Both the position numbers and the translations under genes were made by a program. This document shows positions 17,135-25,864 of a DNA stretch of 64,000 nucleotides, piece by piece. Numbering within the stretch: the first letter of the stretch is position 1; every line of letters starts with the position of its first letter. Below the pieces are notes generated by a model. That model searched no databases. It saw nothing but the letters and a program-made list of their open reading frames with translations, and was not told the origin of the DNA. The stretch is from Galactobacter sp052108535 (lineage in GTDB: Bacteria; Actinomycetota; Actinomycetes; Actinomycetales; Micrococcaceae). The stretch is taken from NCBI GenBank assembly GCA_052108535.1, contig JBQDZM010000011.1, positions 1 to 64,000 of the forward strand. Direction: 5' to 3'.

Positions 17135-18442
17135 GTGTTCAGCGCCATCGGGCGGGTCTTCAAGACCCCCGACCTGAGACGGAAGTTGCTCTTCACCCTC
17201 GGGATCATCGTCATCTATCGGATCGGCGTGTTCATTCCCGCGCCAGGCGTGGACCTGGATGCAGTGCACCAGTGCATGGCCATGGGCACCACCACCGGAG
17301 GCGCCTACGACTTCGTGAACATGTTCTCCGGCGGTGCACTGTTGCAGGTCTCCGTGCTTGCCATGGGCGTGATGCCGTATATCACGGCGTCCATCATCGT
17401 GCAGCTATTGCGTGTCGTGGTCCCGAAGTTCGAGGAACTGCACAAGGAAGGCCAGGCCGGCCAGTCCAAGATCACGCAGTACACGCGCTACCTGACCATC
17501 GCGCTCGGCCTGTTGCAGGCCACCACGCTGGTGACCATGGCCAACACCGGCCAGCTCTTCCAGGGCTGCGCGCTGGAGATCATCCCGGATGACTCGCTCT
17601 TCACGATCCTCACCATCATCGTGGTCCTGACCGCAGGCACCATGCTCATCATGTGGCTGGGCGAGAGCGTGACCGAGAAGGGCGTCGGCAATGGCATGTC
17701 CCTGCTGATCTTTGTCTCCATCGCCGCCGGCTTCCCGAGCTCCATGATGAGCATCCTGCAGGACAAGGGCGTCTGGACCTTCGTCATGGTCCTCATCGTG
17801 GGTCTGATCATCCTGGGCCTTGTGGTCTTTGTTGAGCAGTCCCAGCGCCGCGTCCCCGTGCAGTACGCCAAGCGGACCATCGGACGCCGGACCGTTGGAG
17901 GCACCTCCACGTACATCCCGATCAAGGTCAACATGGCCGGCGTGATCCCCGTGATCTTCGCTTCCTCACTGCTGGCGCTGCCGCAGATGTTGGTCTCGTT
18001 CTCCGCCGGATCCAACAACGAACTCAAGCCGTGGGCTGAGTGGATCCAGAACAACCTGGCAGGCCAGGACGCGCCGCTGCACATGTTGGCCTACGTCCTG
18101 CTGACCTTCGGCTTCACCTACTTCTACGTGTCCATCACCTTCAACCCAGTTGAGGTTGCCGATGACATGAAGAAGTACGGCGGATTCGTCCCCGGCATCC
18201 GCGCTGGAGCCCCCACCGCCAAGTACCTGGGCTTTGTCTCCTCCAGGATCACTTTTGCCGGTGCCGTCTATCTCGCGGTGATCGCTCTGATCCCCGTCGT
18301 GGCGTTCGTCCTGCTCAACGCCAACCAGAACTTCCCGTTCGGCGGGACCAGCCTGCTGATCATGGTCGGCGTGGGTCTCGAGACCGTGAAGCAGATCAAT
18401 GCTCAGATGCAACAGCGACACTATGAAGGGCTTCTTCGATGA
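17135..18442 (+). CDS. secY: Preprotein translocase subunit SecY
   Basis: SecY is the membrane channel of Sec export and membrane insertion, acting with SecE/SecG and SecA. 435 residues with ten predicted membrane segments; FTLGIIVIYRIGVFIPAPGVD is the conserved first helix region and MNMFSGGA-type sequence (FVNMFSGGALLQ) the plug. GTG 17135 is chosen because AAGGAGA lies at 17124-17130; ATG 17120 would overlap that SD. The stop overlaps adk by 4 bases. Confidence 0.97.
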   Translation: MFSAIGRVFKTPDLRRKLLFTLGIIVIYRIGVFIPAPGVDLDAVHQCMAMGTTTGGAYDFVNMFSGGALLQVSVLAMGVMPYITASIIVQLLRVVVPKFEELHKEGQAGQSKITQYTRYLTIALGLLQATTLVTMANTGQLFQGCALEIIPDDSLFTILTIIVVLTAGTMLIMWLGESVTEKGVGNGMSLLIFVSIAAGFPSSMMSILQDKGVWTFVMVLIVGLIILGLVVFVEQSQRRVPVQYAKRTIGRRTVGGTSTYIPIKVNMAGVIPVIFASSLLALPQMLVSFSAGSNNELKPWAEWIQNNLAGQDAPLHMLAYVLLTFGFTYFYVSITFNPVEVADDMKKYGGFVPGIRAGAPTAKYLGFVSSRITFAGAVYLAVIALIPVVAFVLLNANQNFPFGGTSLLIMVGVGLETVKQINAQMQQRHYEGLLR

Positions 18443-19002
18443 CACGTCTTCTGATCGTCGGCCCCCCCGGTTCCGGTAAGGGAACGCAGGCCTCCCGTAT
18501 CACCTCCGCGCTCAGCGTGGTGGCGATCTCCACGGGTGACATCTTCCGCGCCAACGTCAAGGAATTGACCCCGCTCGGCGTCGAAGCCAAGAAGTACATG
18601 GATGCAGGCGACTACGTGCCAGACTCCGTCACCAACGCCATGGTTCGCGACCGCCTGGCGCAGGACGACGTCGCCAACGGCTTCCTGTTGGACGGCTATC
18701 CCCGCACCCTGGCTCAGGTGGATGAACTCGATGACATCCTGAAAAGCAACGGTGAAAACCTCGACGCAGTCATCCTGCTGACGGCCGACGAGGGCGAACT
18801 CGTGGCACGTCTGCTCAAGCGGGCACAGATCGAAGGCCGTGCGGATGACACGGAGGACGTCATCCGCCATCGCCTTGGGGTCTACCGTGAGCAGACCGAG
18901 GACGTTGTCAACGCTTATCGGGAGCGCGGCCTGGTCCGTGAGGTAGACGGACTGGGAGAACTGGAATCCGTGACCGAACGGATTCTGGCCTCTCTGGCCT
19001 GA
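18439..19002 (+). CDS. adk: Adenylate kinase
   Basis: Interconverts 2 ADP with ATP and AMP. 187 residues; P-loop GPPGSGKGTQ at residues 8-17, STGDIFRANV (AMP binding) and FLLDGYPRTLAQ. The LID is the short type with no zinc cysteines, as in other actinobacteria. ATGA overlap with secY, a standard secY-adk pair. Confidence 0.97.
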   Translation: MTRLLIVGPPGSGKGTQASRITSALSVVAISTGDIFRANVKELTPLGVEAKKYMDAGDYVPDSVTNAMVRDRLAQDDVANGFLLDGYPRTLAQVDELDDILKSNGENLDAVILLTADEGELVARLLKRAQIEGRADDTEDVIRHRLGVYREQTEDVVNAYRERGLVREVDGLGELESVTERILASLA

Positions 19003-19016
19003 CAAGTTTCGCGTGT

Positions 19017-19067
19017 GGCGGCCTCCACCCTTGAATGTCCGGTGAACGGACCAGGGTGGGGGCCGCC
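19017..19067 (+). terminator. Terminator after adk
   Basis: Outer arms 19017-19031 and 19053-19067 pair over 15 bp with one wobble; an inner GTCCG/CGGAC stem extends the hairpin. No T tract. Separates adk from map. Confidence 0.8.
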
Positions 19068-19116
19068 CTCGTCGTAGGTCGACTTAGCTATTCACTATCT
19101 GCTTGGGAGTAGAACC

Positions 19117-19938
19117 ATGGGATTCGAACGTATCGAGTACAAGCACCCTGCGGAAATGCAGCGTATGCAAGAAGCCGGTCTGGTTCTCGCGGAGGCGCTG
19201 GACCGCACCATCGCTGCCGCCCGGCCAGGGTGCACCACCAAGGATCTCGACGACGTCTTCGCCGGTGTTCTTGCTGAGCGTGGCGCCACCAGCAACTTCC
19301 TGGGTTATTACGACTTCCCGGCCACCATTTGCACGTCCGTCAACGACGAAGTGGTCCACGGAATCCCAGGGGACCGAGTGCTGGAAGACGGTGACGTGCT
19401 CAGCATCGACGGCGGCGCCGTCATCGACGGGTGGCATGCCGACTCTGCCCGCACGGTGATCCTCGGTACGGCGGATCCAGCCGACCAACGACTCTCCGAG
19501 ATCACGGAAGAGTCGATGTGGGCCGGAATTGCCGCCATCGACGGCGCCCGGCACGTCGGTGAGATCGGCAACGCGATCGACGACTTCGTGACGGAGCAAA
19601 CGGGGGAGCCCCTAGGAATCTTGGAGGACTACGTGGGTCACGGCATCGGCTCCGAGATGCACATGGCACCGGACGTTCTCAACTACCGCTCCGGACACAA
19701 GGGCCCCAGGATCAAGCCGGGTATGGCGTTGGCCGTGGAACCGATGTTGGTCCGCGGCGGGCTGGAAACCCGGACCCTTGAGGATGATTGGACGGTGGTC
19801 ACCGAAGACGGCGCCCGGGCAGCCCATTGGGAACACACCGTCCTCATTCACCAGGCAGGTATCTGGGTGTCAACCGCCGTAGACGGCGGGGCATCGCGCT
19901 TGGCGCGCTACGGTGTGACGCCGTCCCCGCTGCGCTGA
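19117..19938 (+). CDS. map: Methionine aminopeptidase, type I
   Basis: Removes initiator Met from nascent proteins. 273 residues. Metal ligands are recognisable: the two Asp in SIDGGAVIDGWHADSART, the His in GHGIGSEMH, and the Glu in AVEPML and EHTVLI. TSVNDEVVHGIP is the substrate-pocket signature. GGGAGTAGAACC precedes the ATG. Follows adk as in most Gram-positive spc regions. Confidence 0.97.
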   Translation: MGFERIEYKHPAEMQRMQEAGLVLAEALDRTIAAARPGCTTKDLDDVFAGVLAERGATSNFLGYYDFPATICTSVNDEVVHGIPGDRVLEDGDVLSIDGGAVIDGWHADSARTVILGTADPADQRLSEITEESMWAGIAAIDGARHVGEIGNAIDDFVTEQTGEPLGILEDYVGHGIGSEMHMAPDVLNYRSGHKGPRIKPGMALAVEPMLVRGGLETRTLEDDWTVVTEDGARAAHWEHTVLIHQAGIWVSTAVDGGASRLARYGVTPSPLR

Positions 19939-20029
19939 ACCCGAACGTCACCGTCTGGATTTGCCGTCAGCGGCAAGATGTGAGGGACGTCGCGCGCCAA
20001 TAGGATTTCCTCAGCGACGCTTTGGGCTG

Positions 20030-20035
20030 TATGCT
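20030..20035 (+). promoter_or_regulatory. Candidate -10 upstream of infA
   Basis: TATGCT fits TANNNT and lies about 130 bp before infA. I found no clear -35, so this is tentative. The 224-bp map-infA gap is otherwise non-coding. Confidence 0.3.
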
Positions 20036-20162
20036 TAATCGTTGGTTGTCTCCGAAGCTTCTCCTGCGCACCCGAAACCGGATGCCTAAGGCCAGGAGCA
20101 ACCACATCATCTGAACACACTCCGGGGCATCCAGTCCCGGCCGACAGGTTAGCGGAAGGTAT

Positions 20163-20384
20163 ATGGCGAAGAAAGAAGGCGTCATCGAGCTGGAGGGCAC
20201 CGTCACGGAGGCCCTGCCGAACGCGATGTTCCGCGTGAAGCTCCAGAACGAGCACGTCGTGCTCGCCACCATCTCAGGAAAGATGCGGCAGCACTACATT
20301 CGTATCCTCCCCGAGGACCGGGTCGTCGTCGAACTGACGCCGTACGACCTCAACCGAGGACGCATCGTCTACCGCTACAAGTGA
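20163..20384 (+). CDS. infA: Translation initiation factor IF-1
   Basis: IF-1 is an OB-fold protein that blocks the A site during initiation. 73 residues, MAKKEGVIELEGTVTEALPN through YDLNRGRIVYRYK, virtually invariant in actinobacteria. GCGGAAGG at 20152-20159 lies 3 nt upstream of the ATG. First gene of the alpha-like segment infA-rpmJ-rpsM-rpsK-rpoA-rplQ. Confidence 0.98.
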   Translation: MAKKEGVIELEGTVTEALPNAMFRVKLQNEHVVLATISGKMRQHYIRILPEDRVVVELTPYDLNRGRIVYRYK

Positions 20385-20473
20385 GTTGAGGTTCGGTAGC
20401 CCAACCCGGGATACCGAGCACACAAGGTGATGCACCTTAAAGACATCCACGTCAACACGAAGGAATGCGTACC

Positions 20474-20587
20474 GTGAAGGTCAATCCGAGCGTGAAGCCG
20501 ATCTGCGACAAGTGCAAGGTCATTCGTCGTAACGGCCGCGTCATGGTGATCTGCGAGAACCCGCGGCACAAGCAGCGCCAGGGCTGA
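20474..20587 (+). CDS. rpmJ: 50S ribosomal protein L36 (zinc-ribbon form)
   Basis: 37 residues from GTG 20474: MKVNPSVKPICDKCKV... ending NPRHKQRQG. Cys11, Cys14, Cys27 and His32 form the zinc site of the C+ type of L36, so this copy should be zinc dependent; some actinobacteria keep a zinc-free paralogue elsewhere. Located between infA and rpsM as expected. SD AAGGA at 20460-20464. Confidence 0.96.
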   Translation: MKVNPSVKPICDKCKVIRRNGRVMVICENPRHKQRQG

Positions 20588-20755
20588 TTCCCTCCTCAAC
20601 AGAGGGTCGCACCACACGCCAGAATCACATACCGGCAGTTCCGTTCCCGTCAGGGAACACACCCCCGGATCAAGGGGCCGGGGACTCACGTCGTCAAGAC
20701 ATGAGACACGAACTGCCCCACACCTCTTGAACTCGAAGACAGGAAGACAACCGAA

Positions 20756-21130
20756 ATGGCTCGTCTCGCTGGTGTCGACATCCCGCGCGAAAAGCGCGTG
20801 ATCATCGCACTCACCTACATCTACGGCGTGGGCAAGACCCGTGCTGAGGAGACCATCGCCGCTACCGGGATTAGCCCGGATACCCGCGTCAAGGACCTCA
20901 CTGACGACGAACTCGTCCAGCTGCGTGACTACATCGAAGGCAACTTCAAGGTTGAGGGTGACCTTCGCCGTGAAGTGGCCGCCGACATCCGCCGCAAGGT
21001 GGAGATCGGCTCCTACCAGGGCCTGCGCCACCGTAAGGGCCTCCCCGTCCACGGACAGCGCACCAAGACCAACGCTCGTACCCGCAAGGGTCCCAAGCAG
21101 ACCGTCGCCGGCAAGAAGAAGGCCCGCTGA
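20756..21130 (+). CDS. rpsM: 30S ribosomal protein S13
   Basis: S13 joins the 30S head to the 50S subunit (bridges B1a and B1b). 124 residues with MARLAGVDIPREKRV, YIYGVGKTRA and LRHRKGLPVHGQRTKTNARTRKG. A 168-bp gap separates it from rpmJ; ACAGGAAGACAACCGAA lies upstream of the ATG. Confidence 0.98.
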   Translation: MARLAGVDIPREKRVIIALTYIYGVGKTRAEETIAATGISPDTRVKDLTDDELVQLRDYIEGNFKVEGDLRREVAADIRRKVEIGSYQGLRHRKGLPVHGQRTKTNARTRKGPKQTVAGKKKAR

Positions 21131-21175
21131 TTTTCAGCGGATCTGATCTCTAAGAACTCAAGGTAGGAGAAACAC

Positions 21176-21577
21176 ATGCCCCCCAAGGCACGTACCGCGG
21201 TTCGCAAGCCGCGTCGCAAGGACAAGAAGAATATCGCCCAGGGTCAGGCTCACATCAAGTCGACCTTCAACAACACCATCGTTTCCATCACGGATCCGAC
21301 CGGTGCTGTGATCTCCTGGGCTTCCGCAGGCCAGGTTGGCTTCAAGGGCTCCCGTAAGTCCACCCCTTACGCTGCGCAGATGGCTGCAGAGCAGGCTGCG
21401 AAGCAGGCTCAGGACCACGGCATGCGCAAGGTTGACGTGTTCGTCAAGGGCCCGGGCTCGGGCCGCGAGACCGCGATCCGTTCCCTCCAGGCCGCTGGCC
21501 TCGAGGTTGGGACGATCCAGGACGTCACCCCCAGCGCTCACAACGGCTGCCGCCCGCCGAAGCGTCGTCGCGTCTGA
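21176..21577 (+). CDS. rpsK: 30S ribosomal protein S11
   Basis: S11 lies on the platform near the E-site codon. 133 residues with HIKSTFNNTIVSITD, WASAGQVGFKGSRKSTPYAA and the C-terminal VTPSAHNGCRPPKRRRV signature. GGTAGGAGAAACAC precedes the ATG. Confidence 0.98.
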   Translation: MPPKARTAVRKPRRKDKKNIAQGQAHIKSTFNNTIVSITDPTGAVISWASAGQVGFKGSRKSTPYAAQMAAEQAAKQAQDHGMRKVDVFVKGPGSGRETAIRSLQAAGLEVGTIQDVTPSAHNGCRPPKRRRV

Positions 21578-21657
21578 TGCGCGTCCATGTGTTCGGGTGA
21601 TCCGGTCCTCGTGACAGGCACCCGAACACTCAAGGGACCACAATCTACGGTCCCCTT

Positions 21658-21691
21658 GTCCTCATCCGAGTCCAACGGCTCGGATGAGGAC
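21658..21691 (+). terminator. Stem-loop between rpsK and rpoA
   Basis: Perfect 13-bp stem (21658-21670 with 21679-21691) and an 8-nt loop, no T tract. An imperfect AAGGGACC/GGTCCCCTT dyad lies just before it. Probably modulates readthrough into rpoA. Confidence 0.6.
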
Positions 21692-21751
21692 GTCGACCAA
21701 GTCACCCTGTGTTGCGTCATATAGCGGACGCTCGCTGAAAGGACCCCATCA

Positions 21752-22750
21752 GTGCTCATTGCACAGCGCCCGACCCTGACCGAAGAGTCCGTCGCCGCAA
21801 ACCGCTCCCGGTTCACCATCGAACCGTTGGAACCCGGTTTCGGCTACACGATCGGCAACTCCCTGCGTCGTACCCTGCTGTCCTCCATCCCCGGTGCCGC
21901 TGTGACCAGCGTTCGCATCGACGGAGTTCTGCACGAGTTCACCACGGTGCCCGGCGTGAAGGAGGACGTCACTGAGATCGTCCTCAACGTCAAGCAGCTC
22001 TCCGTCTCCTCGGAGCACGATGAGCCGGTCGTCGCCTACCTGCGCAAGCAGGGCCCTGGCGTCGTCACCGCCGCGGATATCACGCCGCCGGCGGGTGTGG
22101 AGATCCACAACCGTGACCTGCACCTGGCCACGCTCAATGAGAACGGCAAGTTCGACATGGAGCTGACCATCGAGCGTGGACGCGGTTATGTGTCCGCCGC
22201 TCAGAACAAGAGTGCTGACGCAGAGATCGGTCGTATCCCGGTGGATTCGATCTACTCGCCTGTCATGAAGGTGACCTTCCGCGTCGACGCCACCCGTGTT
22301 GAGCAGCGCACCGACTTCGACAAGCTGGTGCTTGACGTCGAGACCAAGGAGTCCACGACTCCTCGCGACGCACTCGCCAGTGCAGGTACCACCTTGGTGG
22401 GCCTGTTCGGTCTTGCCGAAGAGCTCAACCCGGAGGCCGAGGGTATCGAGATCGGTCCGTCCCCGGCGGATGCTCAGATCGCAGCAGATCTGCAGCAGCC
22501 CATCGAGGAACTGGATCTCACCGTCCGTTCTTACAACTGCCTCAAGCGCGAGGGCATCCACTCCGTGGGTGAGCTCGTAGCTCGTTCCGAGGCCGACTTG
22601 ATGGACATTCGTAACTTCGGTGCGAAGTCCATTGACGAGGTCAAGGAGAAGCTGCAGGAACTCGGCTTGTCCCTCAAGGATTCCCCGGCCGGCTACGACC
22701 TCTCCGCCCACGTCGGTTCCGACGTGGACGACGAGGATTTCGAAGCCTGA
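21752..22750 (+). CDS. rpoA: DNA-directed RNA polymerase subunit alpha
   Basis: Alpha dimer scaffolds RNA polymerase and its C-terminal domain binds UP elements and activators. 332 residues: the N-terminal domain has PLEPGFGYTIGNSLRRTLLSSIPGAAVTSVRIDG, the C-terminal domain ELDLTVRSYNCLKREGIHSVGELVARSEADLMDIRNFG. GTG start with GAAAGGA at 21737-21743. Confidence 0.98.
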   Translation: MLIAQRPTLTEESVAANRSRFTIEPLEPGFGYTIGNSLRRTLLSSIPGAAVTSVRIDGVLHEFTTVPGVKEDVTEIVLNVKQLSVSSEHDEPVVAYLRKQGPGVVTAADITPPAGVEIHNRDLHLATLNENGKFDMELTIERGRGYVSAAQNKSADAEIGRIPVDSIYSPVMKVTFRVDATRVEQRTDFDKLVLDVETKESTTPRDALASAGTTLVGLFGLAEELNPEAEGIEIGPSPADAQIAADLQQPIEELDLTVRSYNCLKREGIHSVGELVARSEADLMDIRNFGAKSIDEVKEKLQELGLSLKDSPAGYDLSAHVGSDVDDEDFEA

Positions 22751-22836
22751 GTCGACTCAATAACTTATTCCTTCATTCCCTCGACTCCCGGATCGTCGTC
22801 CGGGTAAGCGGGGGATCCCCCTAGGAGAACATTCCA

Positions 22837-23292
22837 ATGCCTACCCCCACCAAGGGTCCCCGCCTCGGAGGCAGCCCGGCACACGAGCGCCTCATGCTCG
22901 CCAACCTCTCGGGCCAGCTGTTCGAGCACGGTCGCATCACCACCACGGTGACCAAGGCCAAGCGCCTTCGTCCGTTCGCCGAGCGCCTGATCACCATCGC
23001 CAAGCGCGGAGACCTCGCCTCCCGTCGTCGTGTGCAGGGCGTTCTGGCGCCCCGTTCCGCAACGAACAAGGGCATCGTCTACAAGCTGATGGCCGAGATC
23101 GCTCCGCAGATGGCAGAGCGCAACGGCGGTTACACCCGCATCACCAAGATCGGCACCCGCCCCGGCGACAACGCCCCGATGGCAGTGATCGAGCTCGTCA
23201 ACGAGCCCGTTTCCGCCAAGCAGGCCGTCGTCAAGGAGGCCGAAAAGGCCGCCGAGGTCGCTGCTCCTGAGGCAGAGTCCACCGAGAACTGA
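22837..23292 (+). CDS. rplQ: 50S ribosomal protein L17
   Basis: 151 residues. The core GSPAHERLMLANLSGQLFEHGRI and GGYTRITKIGTRPGDNAPMAVIELV is typical; the final ~25 residues (KEAEKAAEVAAPEAESTEN) are an acidic/Ala tail common in actinobacteria. CCTAGGAGAACATTCC upstream. Last gene of the alpha operon, followed by a 16-bp stem. Confidence 0.98.
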   Translation: MPTPTKGPRLGGSPAHERLMLANLSGQLFEHGRITTTVTKAKRLRPFAERLITIAKRGDLASRRRVQGVLAPRSATNKGIVYKLMAEIAPQMAERNGGYTRITKIGTRPGDNAPMAVIELVNEPVSAKQAVVKEAEKAAEVAAPEAESTEN

Positions 23293-23320
23293 TTCTCGTA
23301 GCTGAGCCGCTCAAGCGCAT

Positions 23321-23356
23321 AAGGGGCCCCGGAACCGTTCGGTTCCGGGGCCCCTT
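23321..23356 (+). terminator. Terminator after rplQ
   Basis: Perfect 16-bp stem (23321-23336 with 23341-23356) and a GTTC loop, very like the tuf terminator in stem sequence (AAGGGGCCC base). Confidence 0.9.
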
Positions 23357-23420
23357 TGGCGCACCCGGACCCATCAAGCGGTGTGGCGGCACATCCGTCG
23401 GTACGGGTACGCCGATCTAC

Positions 23421-23460
23421 ACCGACGCACGTGCATCGATACCGACGCGTGTGCATCGGG
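23421..23460. repeat. 20-bp tandem repeat upstream of truA
   Basis: Two adjacent 20-bp units, 23421-23440 and 23441-23460, match at 16 of 20 positions (ACCGACGC..GTGCATCG). An inverted CGTCGGT lies shortly upstream. The repeat ends 17 bp before the truA -10 and could be an operator; no regulator is known to me. Confidence 0.45.
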
Positions 23461-23477
23461 ACCTCACCATCACTGGA

Positions 23478-23483
23478 TAGCAT
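23478..23483 (+). promoter_or_regulatory. truA -10 (leaderless candidate)
   Basis: TAGCAT with 6 nt between its end and the GTG at 23490. Transcription would start at or next to the start codon. Confidence 0.6.
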
Positions 23484-23489
23484 GATGGG

Positions 23490-24347
23490 GTGAGCTCCGT
23501 ACGTTTAGCGTTGACCCTCGCCTACGACGGCACCGACTTTCACGGTTGGGCCAGACAACCAGGGCACCCCAGTGTCCAGCAATGCCTCGAGGAAGCACTC
23601 TTCACCATCACCCGAGAGCAGTTCAGCGTGGTCGTGGCGGGCCGCACGGACGCCGGGGTGCATGCCCGCGGCCAGGTCATCCACCTGGACTTAAGCGAAT
23701 CGGCGCAGGAGAAACTCAGGGTGAAGGACGGAGCCTCATCGCTGGAGAAGACGCTGGGCAGGCGCCTCAACGCCGTGCTTCGTCGCAGCGCTGCAGGAGC
23801 CATCAGGATCCGCGAAGTCCGCCGCGTCCCCTCCGGGTTCGACGCGCGTTTCTCTGCTCTCTGGCGCTCATACACCTACACGGTCAATGACCGTAGAGAG
23901 AACTGGGACCCGCTGCGCCGCCGAGACGTGCTGTTCCTGGAAACCCCACTCGACGTGCCCGCCATGAAAGCCGAGGCCCTGTCCCTGCTCGGCCTGCACG
24001 ACTTCCTCAGCTACTGCAAACCACGAGCGGAAGCCACAACCATCCGCGAGCTGCAGGCAGCCGACGTCAGACGCGACGGCGACCTTGTCACCATCCACTT
24101 GCGTGCAGACGCCTTCTGTCACCACATGGTCAGAACCATCGTCGGTGCACTCATCGGGGTCGGCAGTGGGAAGCAAGCACCGGGCTGGGCTCGGCAGCGT
24201 CTGGACGCGCGCGTGCGCGATGCCTCCACCCGAATGGTGGCCGGCCATGCCCTGGTCCTCGAGGAAGTCGGCTACCCGGATGACCAGGAGGTTGCGCTGC
24301 GCGCCGTGTCCACCCGCGCCAGGCGCACGGACGACGCAACCGACTGA
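23490..24347 (+). CDS. truA: tRNA pseudouridine(38-40) synthase
   Basis: Makes pseudouridine in the anticodon stem-loop. 285 residues; the catalytic Asp lies in VVAGRTDAGVHARGQV, with ALWRSYTYTV and FCHHMVRTIVGALIGVGSGK also conserved. GTG start at 23490 lacks an SD and is 6 nt after TAGCAT. Placement after rplQ is normal, but here it has its own promoter. Confidence 0.96.
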   Translation: MSSVRLALTLAYDGTDFHGWARQPGHPSVQQCLEEALFTITREQFSVVVAGRTDAGVHARGQVIHLDLSESAQEKLRVKDGASSLEKTLGRRLNAVLRRSAAGAIRIREVRRVPSGFDARFSALWRSYTYTVNDRRENWDPLRRRDVLFLETPLDVPAMKAEALSLLGLHDFLSYCKPRAEATTIRELQAADVRRDGDLVTIHLRADAFCHHMVRTIVGALIGVGSGKQAPGWARQRLDARVRDASTRMVAGHALVLEEVGYPDDQEVALRAVSTRARRTDDATD

Positions 24348-24360
24348 TCCACCGTCGGCC

Positions 24361-24665
24361 CTCACCGCCCGCGGTGAGCAGGAGCACCCTCCTCCCGCCT
24401 TGGCCGCACCGGCAGGCATCAGGTAGCATTGTCTGTTGTTGTGCATGTGCGTGTCCGACACCACCTATCCGCGTGACGGCCCGGTTGCAGGGCCACTGGT
24501 CTGCGGGTAAAGCGGACTCATGACGCCACACCACCTTCGCCGTCCTCACCGGCACCAAGTGGAGTGAATGCAACGACACCACCACGGCGTCTGACTCAAG
24601 CGGAATCTCACACCCGCAAGAATCACGACGTCTGACCAGTACAAGTCAACGAAGGCATATACACA
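24361..24665 (+). promoter_or_regulatory. rplM promoter and leader
   Basis: The 318-bp gap between truA and rplM. CTCACCG/CGGTGAG (24361-24378) is a short hairpin closing truA. A promoter TTGGCC (24400-24405), 18-bp spacer, TAGCAT (24424-24429) would give a leader of about 230 nt, including a GGCCC/GGGCC dyad near 24479-24495. The long leader may carry an L13 autoregulatory structure; that is inference. Confidence 0.45.
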
Positions 24666-25109
24666 GTGCGTACGTACACTCCGAAGGCTGAAGACGCGAA
24701 CCGCCAGTGGCACATCATTGATGCCACTGACATCGTGCTCGGTCGCCTCGCCAGCCAGACCGCAACCCTGCTGCGTGGCAAGCACAAGCCGACTTTCGCC
24801 CCCCACGTGGACATGGGCGATTTCGTCATCATCATCAACGCCGAGAAGGTCGCCCTCACCGGCGCCAAGCTCGAGCAGAAGCGCGCCTACCGCCACACCG
24901 GTTTCCCGGGTGGCCTCCGCAGCGTGAACTACGCCGAACTGCTGGAGAAGAACCCCGTTCTCGCCGTGCAGAAGGCCGTCAAGGGCATGCTGCCCAAGAA
25001 CTCGTTGGCTGCCCAGCAGCTCTCGAAGCTGAAGGTCTTCCGCGGTGCTGAGCACCCGCACGCAGCCCAGCAGCCCTCGACCTACGAGATCTCGCAGGTC
25101 TCCCAGTAA
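24666..25109 (+). CDS. rplM: 50S ribosomal protein L13
   Basis: L13 is an early 50S assembly protein. 147 residues beginning MRTYTPKAEDANRQWHIID with VLGRLASQTATLLRGKHKP and KRAYRHTGFPGGLR. GTG start at 24666 with CGAAGGCA upstream. Pairs with rpsI, the usual rplM-rpsI operon. Confidence 0.97.
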   Translation: MRTYTPKAEDANRQWHIIDATDIVLGRLASQTATLLRGKHKPTFAPHVDMGDFVIIINAEKVALTGAKLEQKRAYRHTGFPGGLRSVNYAELLEKNPVLAVQKAVKGMLPKNSLAAQQLSKLKVFRGAEHPHAAQQPSTYEISQVSQ

Positions 25110-25156
25110 TCCTGGGCCACCCCCCAACTCAAGAAGAAGACTTCCAAGGAGAAAAA

Positions 25157-25645
25157 GTGGCTCAGAACGAAGAGCTCCTCGAGGAAACCCCCTCGACCTA
25201 CACCACCGAGTCGTCCGCGACCGCCGCAGGCGCCCCCGCCGTCGAGCGCAACCTGACCGTCCCCGGTGCAGCCGTCGGCCGCCGCAAGGAAGCTGTCGCC
25301 CGCGTGCGCATCATCCCCGGCTCCGGCAACTGGACCATCAACGGCCGTGCACTCGCCGAGTACTTCCCCAACAAGCTGCACCAGCAAGAGGTCAACGACC
25401 CCTTCAAGCTGCTTGAACTGGACGGCGCCTACGACGTCATCGCCCGCATCCACGGCGGTGGCCCCTCCGGCCAGGCCGGCGCACTGCGCCTCGGCATCGC
25501 ACGCGCCCTCAACGAGGTCGACCGCGAGAACAACCGTCCCGCCCTCAAGAAGGCAGGCTTCCTGACTCGCGACGCACGCGTCATCGAGCGCAAGAAGGCC
25601 GGCCTCAAGAAGGCACGCAAGGCCCCGCAGTATTCAAAGCGCTGA
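25157..25645 (+). CDS. rpsI: 30S ribosomal protein S9
   Basis: S9 reaches the P-site tRNA with its C-terminal tail (APQYSKR). 162 residues, with ~35 extra Ala/Glu/Thr-rich N-terminal residues ahead of the conserved AVGRRKEAVARVRIIPGSG. AAGGAGAAAA lies before the GTG at 25157. Ends at a strong terminator. Confidence 0.97.
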   Translation: MAQNEELLEETPSTYTTESSATAAGAPAVERNLTVPGAAVGRRKEAVARVRIIPGSGNWTINGRALAEYFPNKLHQQEVNDPFKLLELDGAYDVIARIHGGGPSGQAGALRLGIARALNEVDRENNRPALKKAGFLTRDARVIERKKAGLKKARKAPQYSKR

Positions 25646-25663
25646 TCGCAGCGACTTCTTCGC

Positions 25664-25696
25664 AAGGCCCGCCCTGGTTCAACCAGGGCGGGCCTT
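25664..25696 (+). terminator. Terminator after rpsI
   Basis: Perfect 14-bp stem (25664-25677 with 25683-25696) with a short loop, beginning 18 nt after the rpsI stop. Confidence 0.85.
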
Positions 25697-25849
25697 CGTC
25701 GTTCTCCCGTGCCACGAGCCGGGATCTCACCTCAGAGCCGGCCTTACCCTGGCTCCACAGTGAGAACCTGGCTCTACGGCGTAAGACCAGCACTGCGGTG
25801 CAGGACGCGGTGACACGACGCGGTGGCCGGGACGTGGCGAACGGCCGTC

Positions 25850-25855
25850 TAGAAT
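25850..25855 (+). promoter_or_regulatory. glmM -10 (near-leaderless)
   Basis: TAGAAT with 9 nt before the ATG at 25865, so any leader would be 0-3 nt. Confidence 0.55.
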
Positions 25856-25864
25856 GGGCACATT

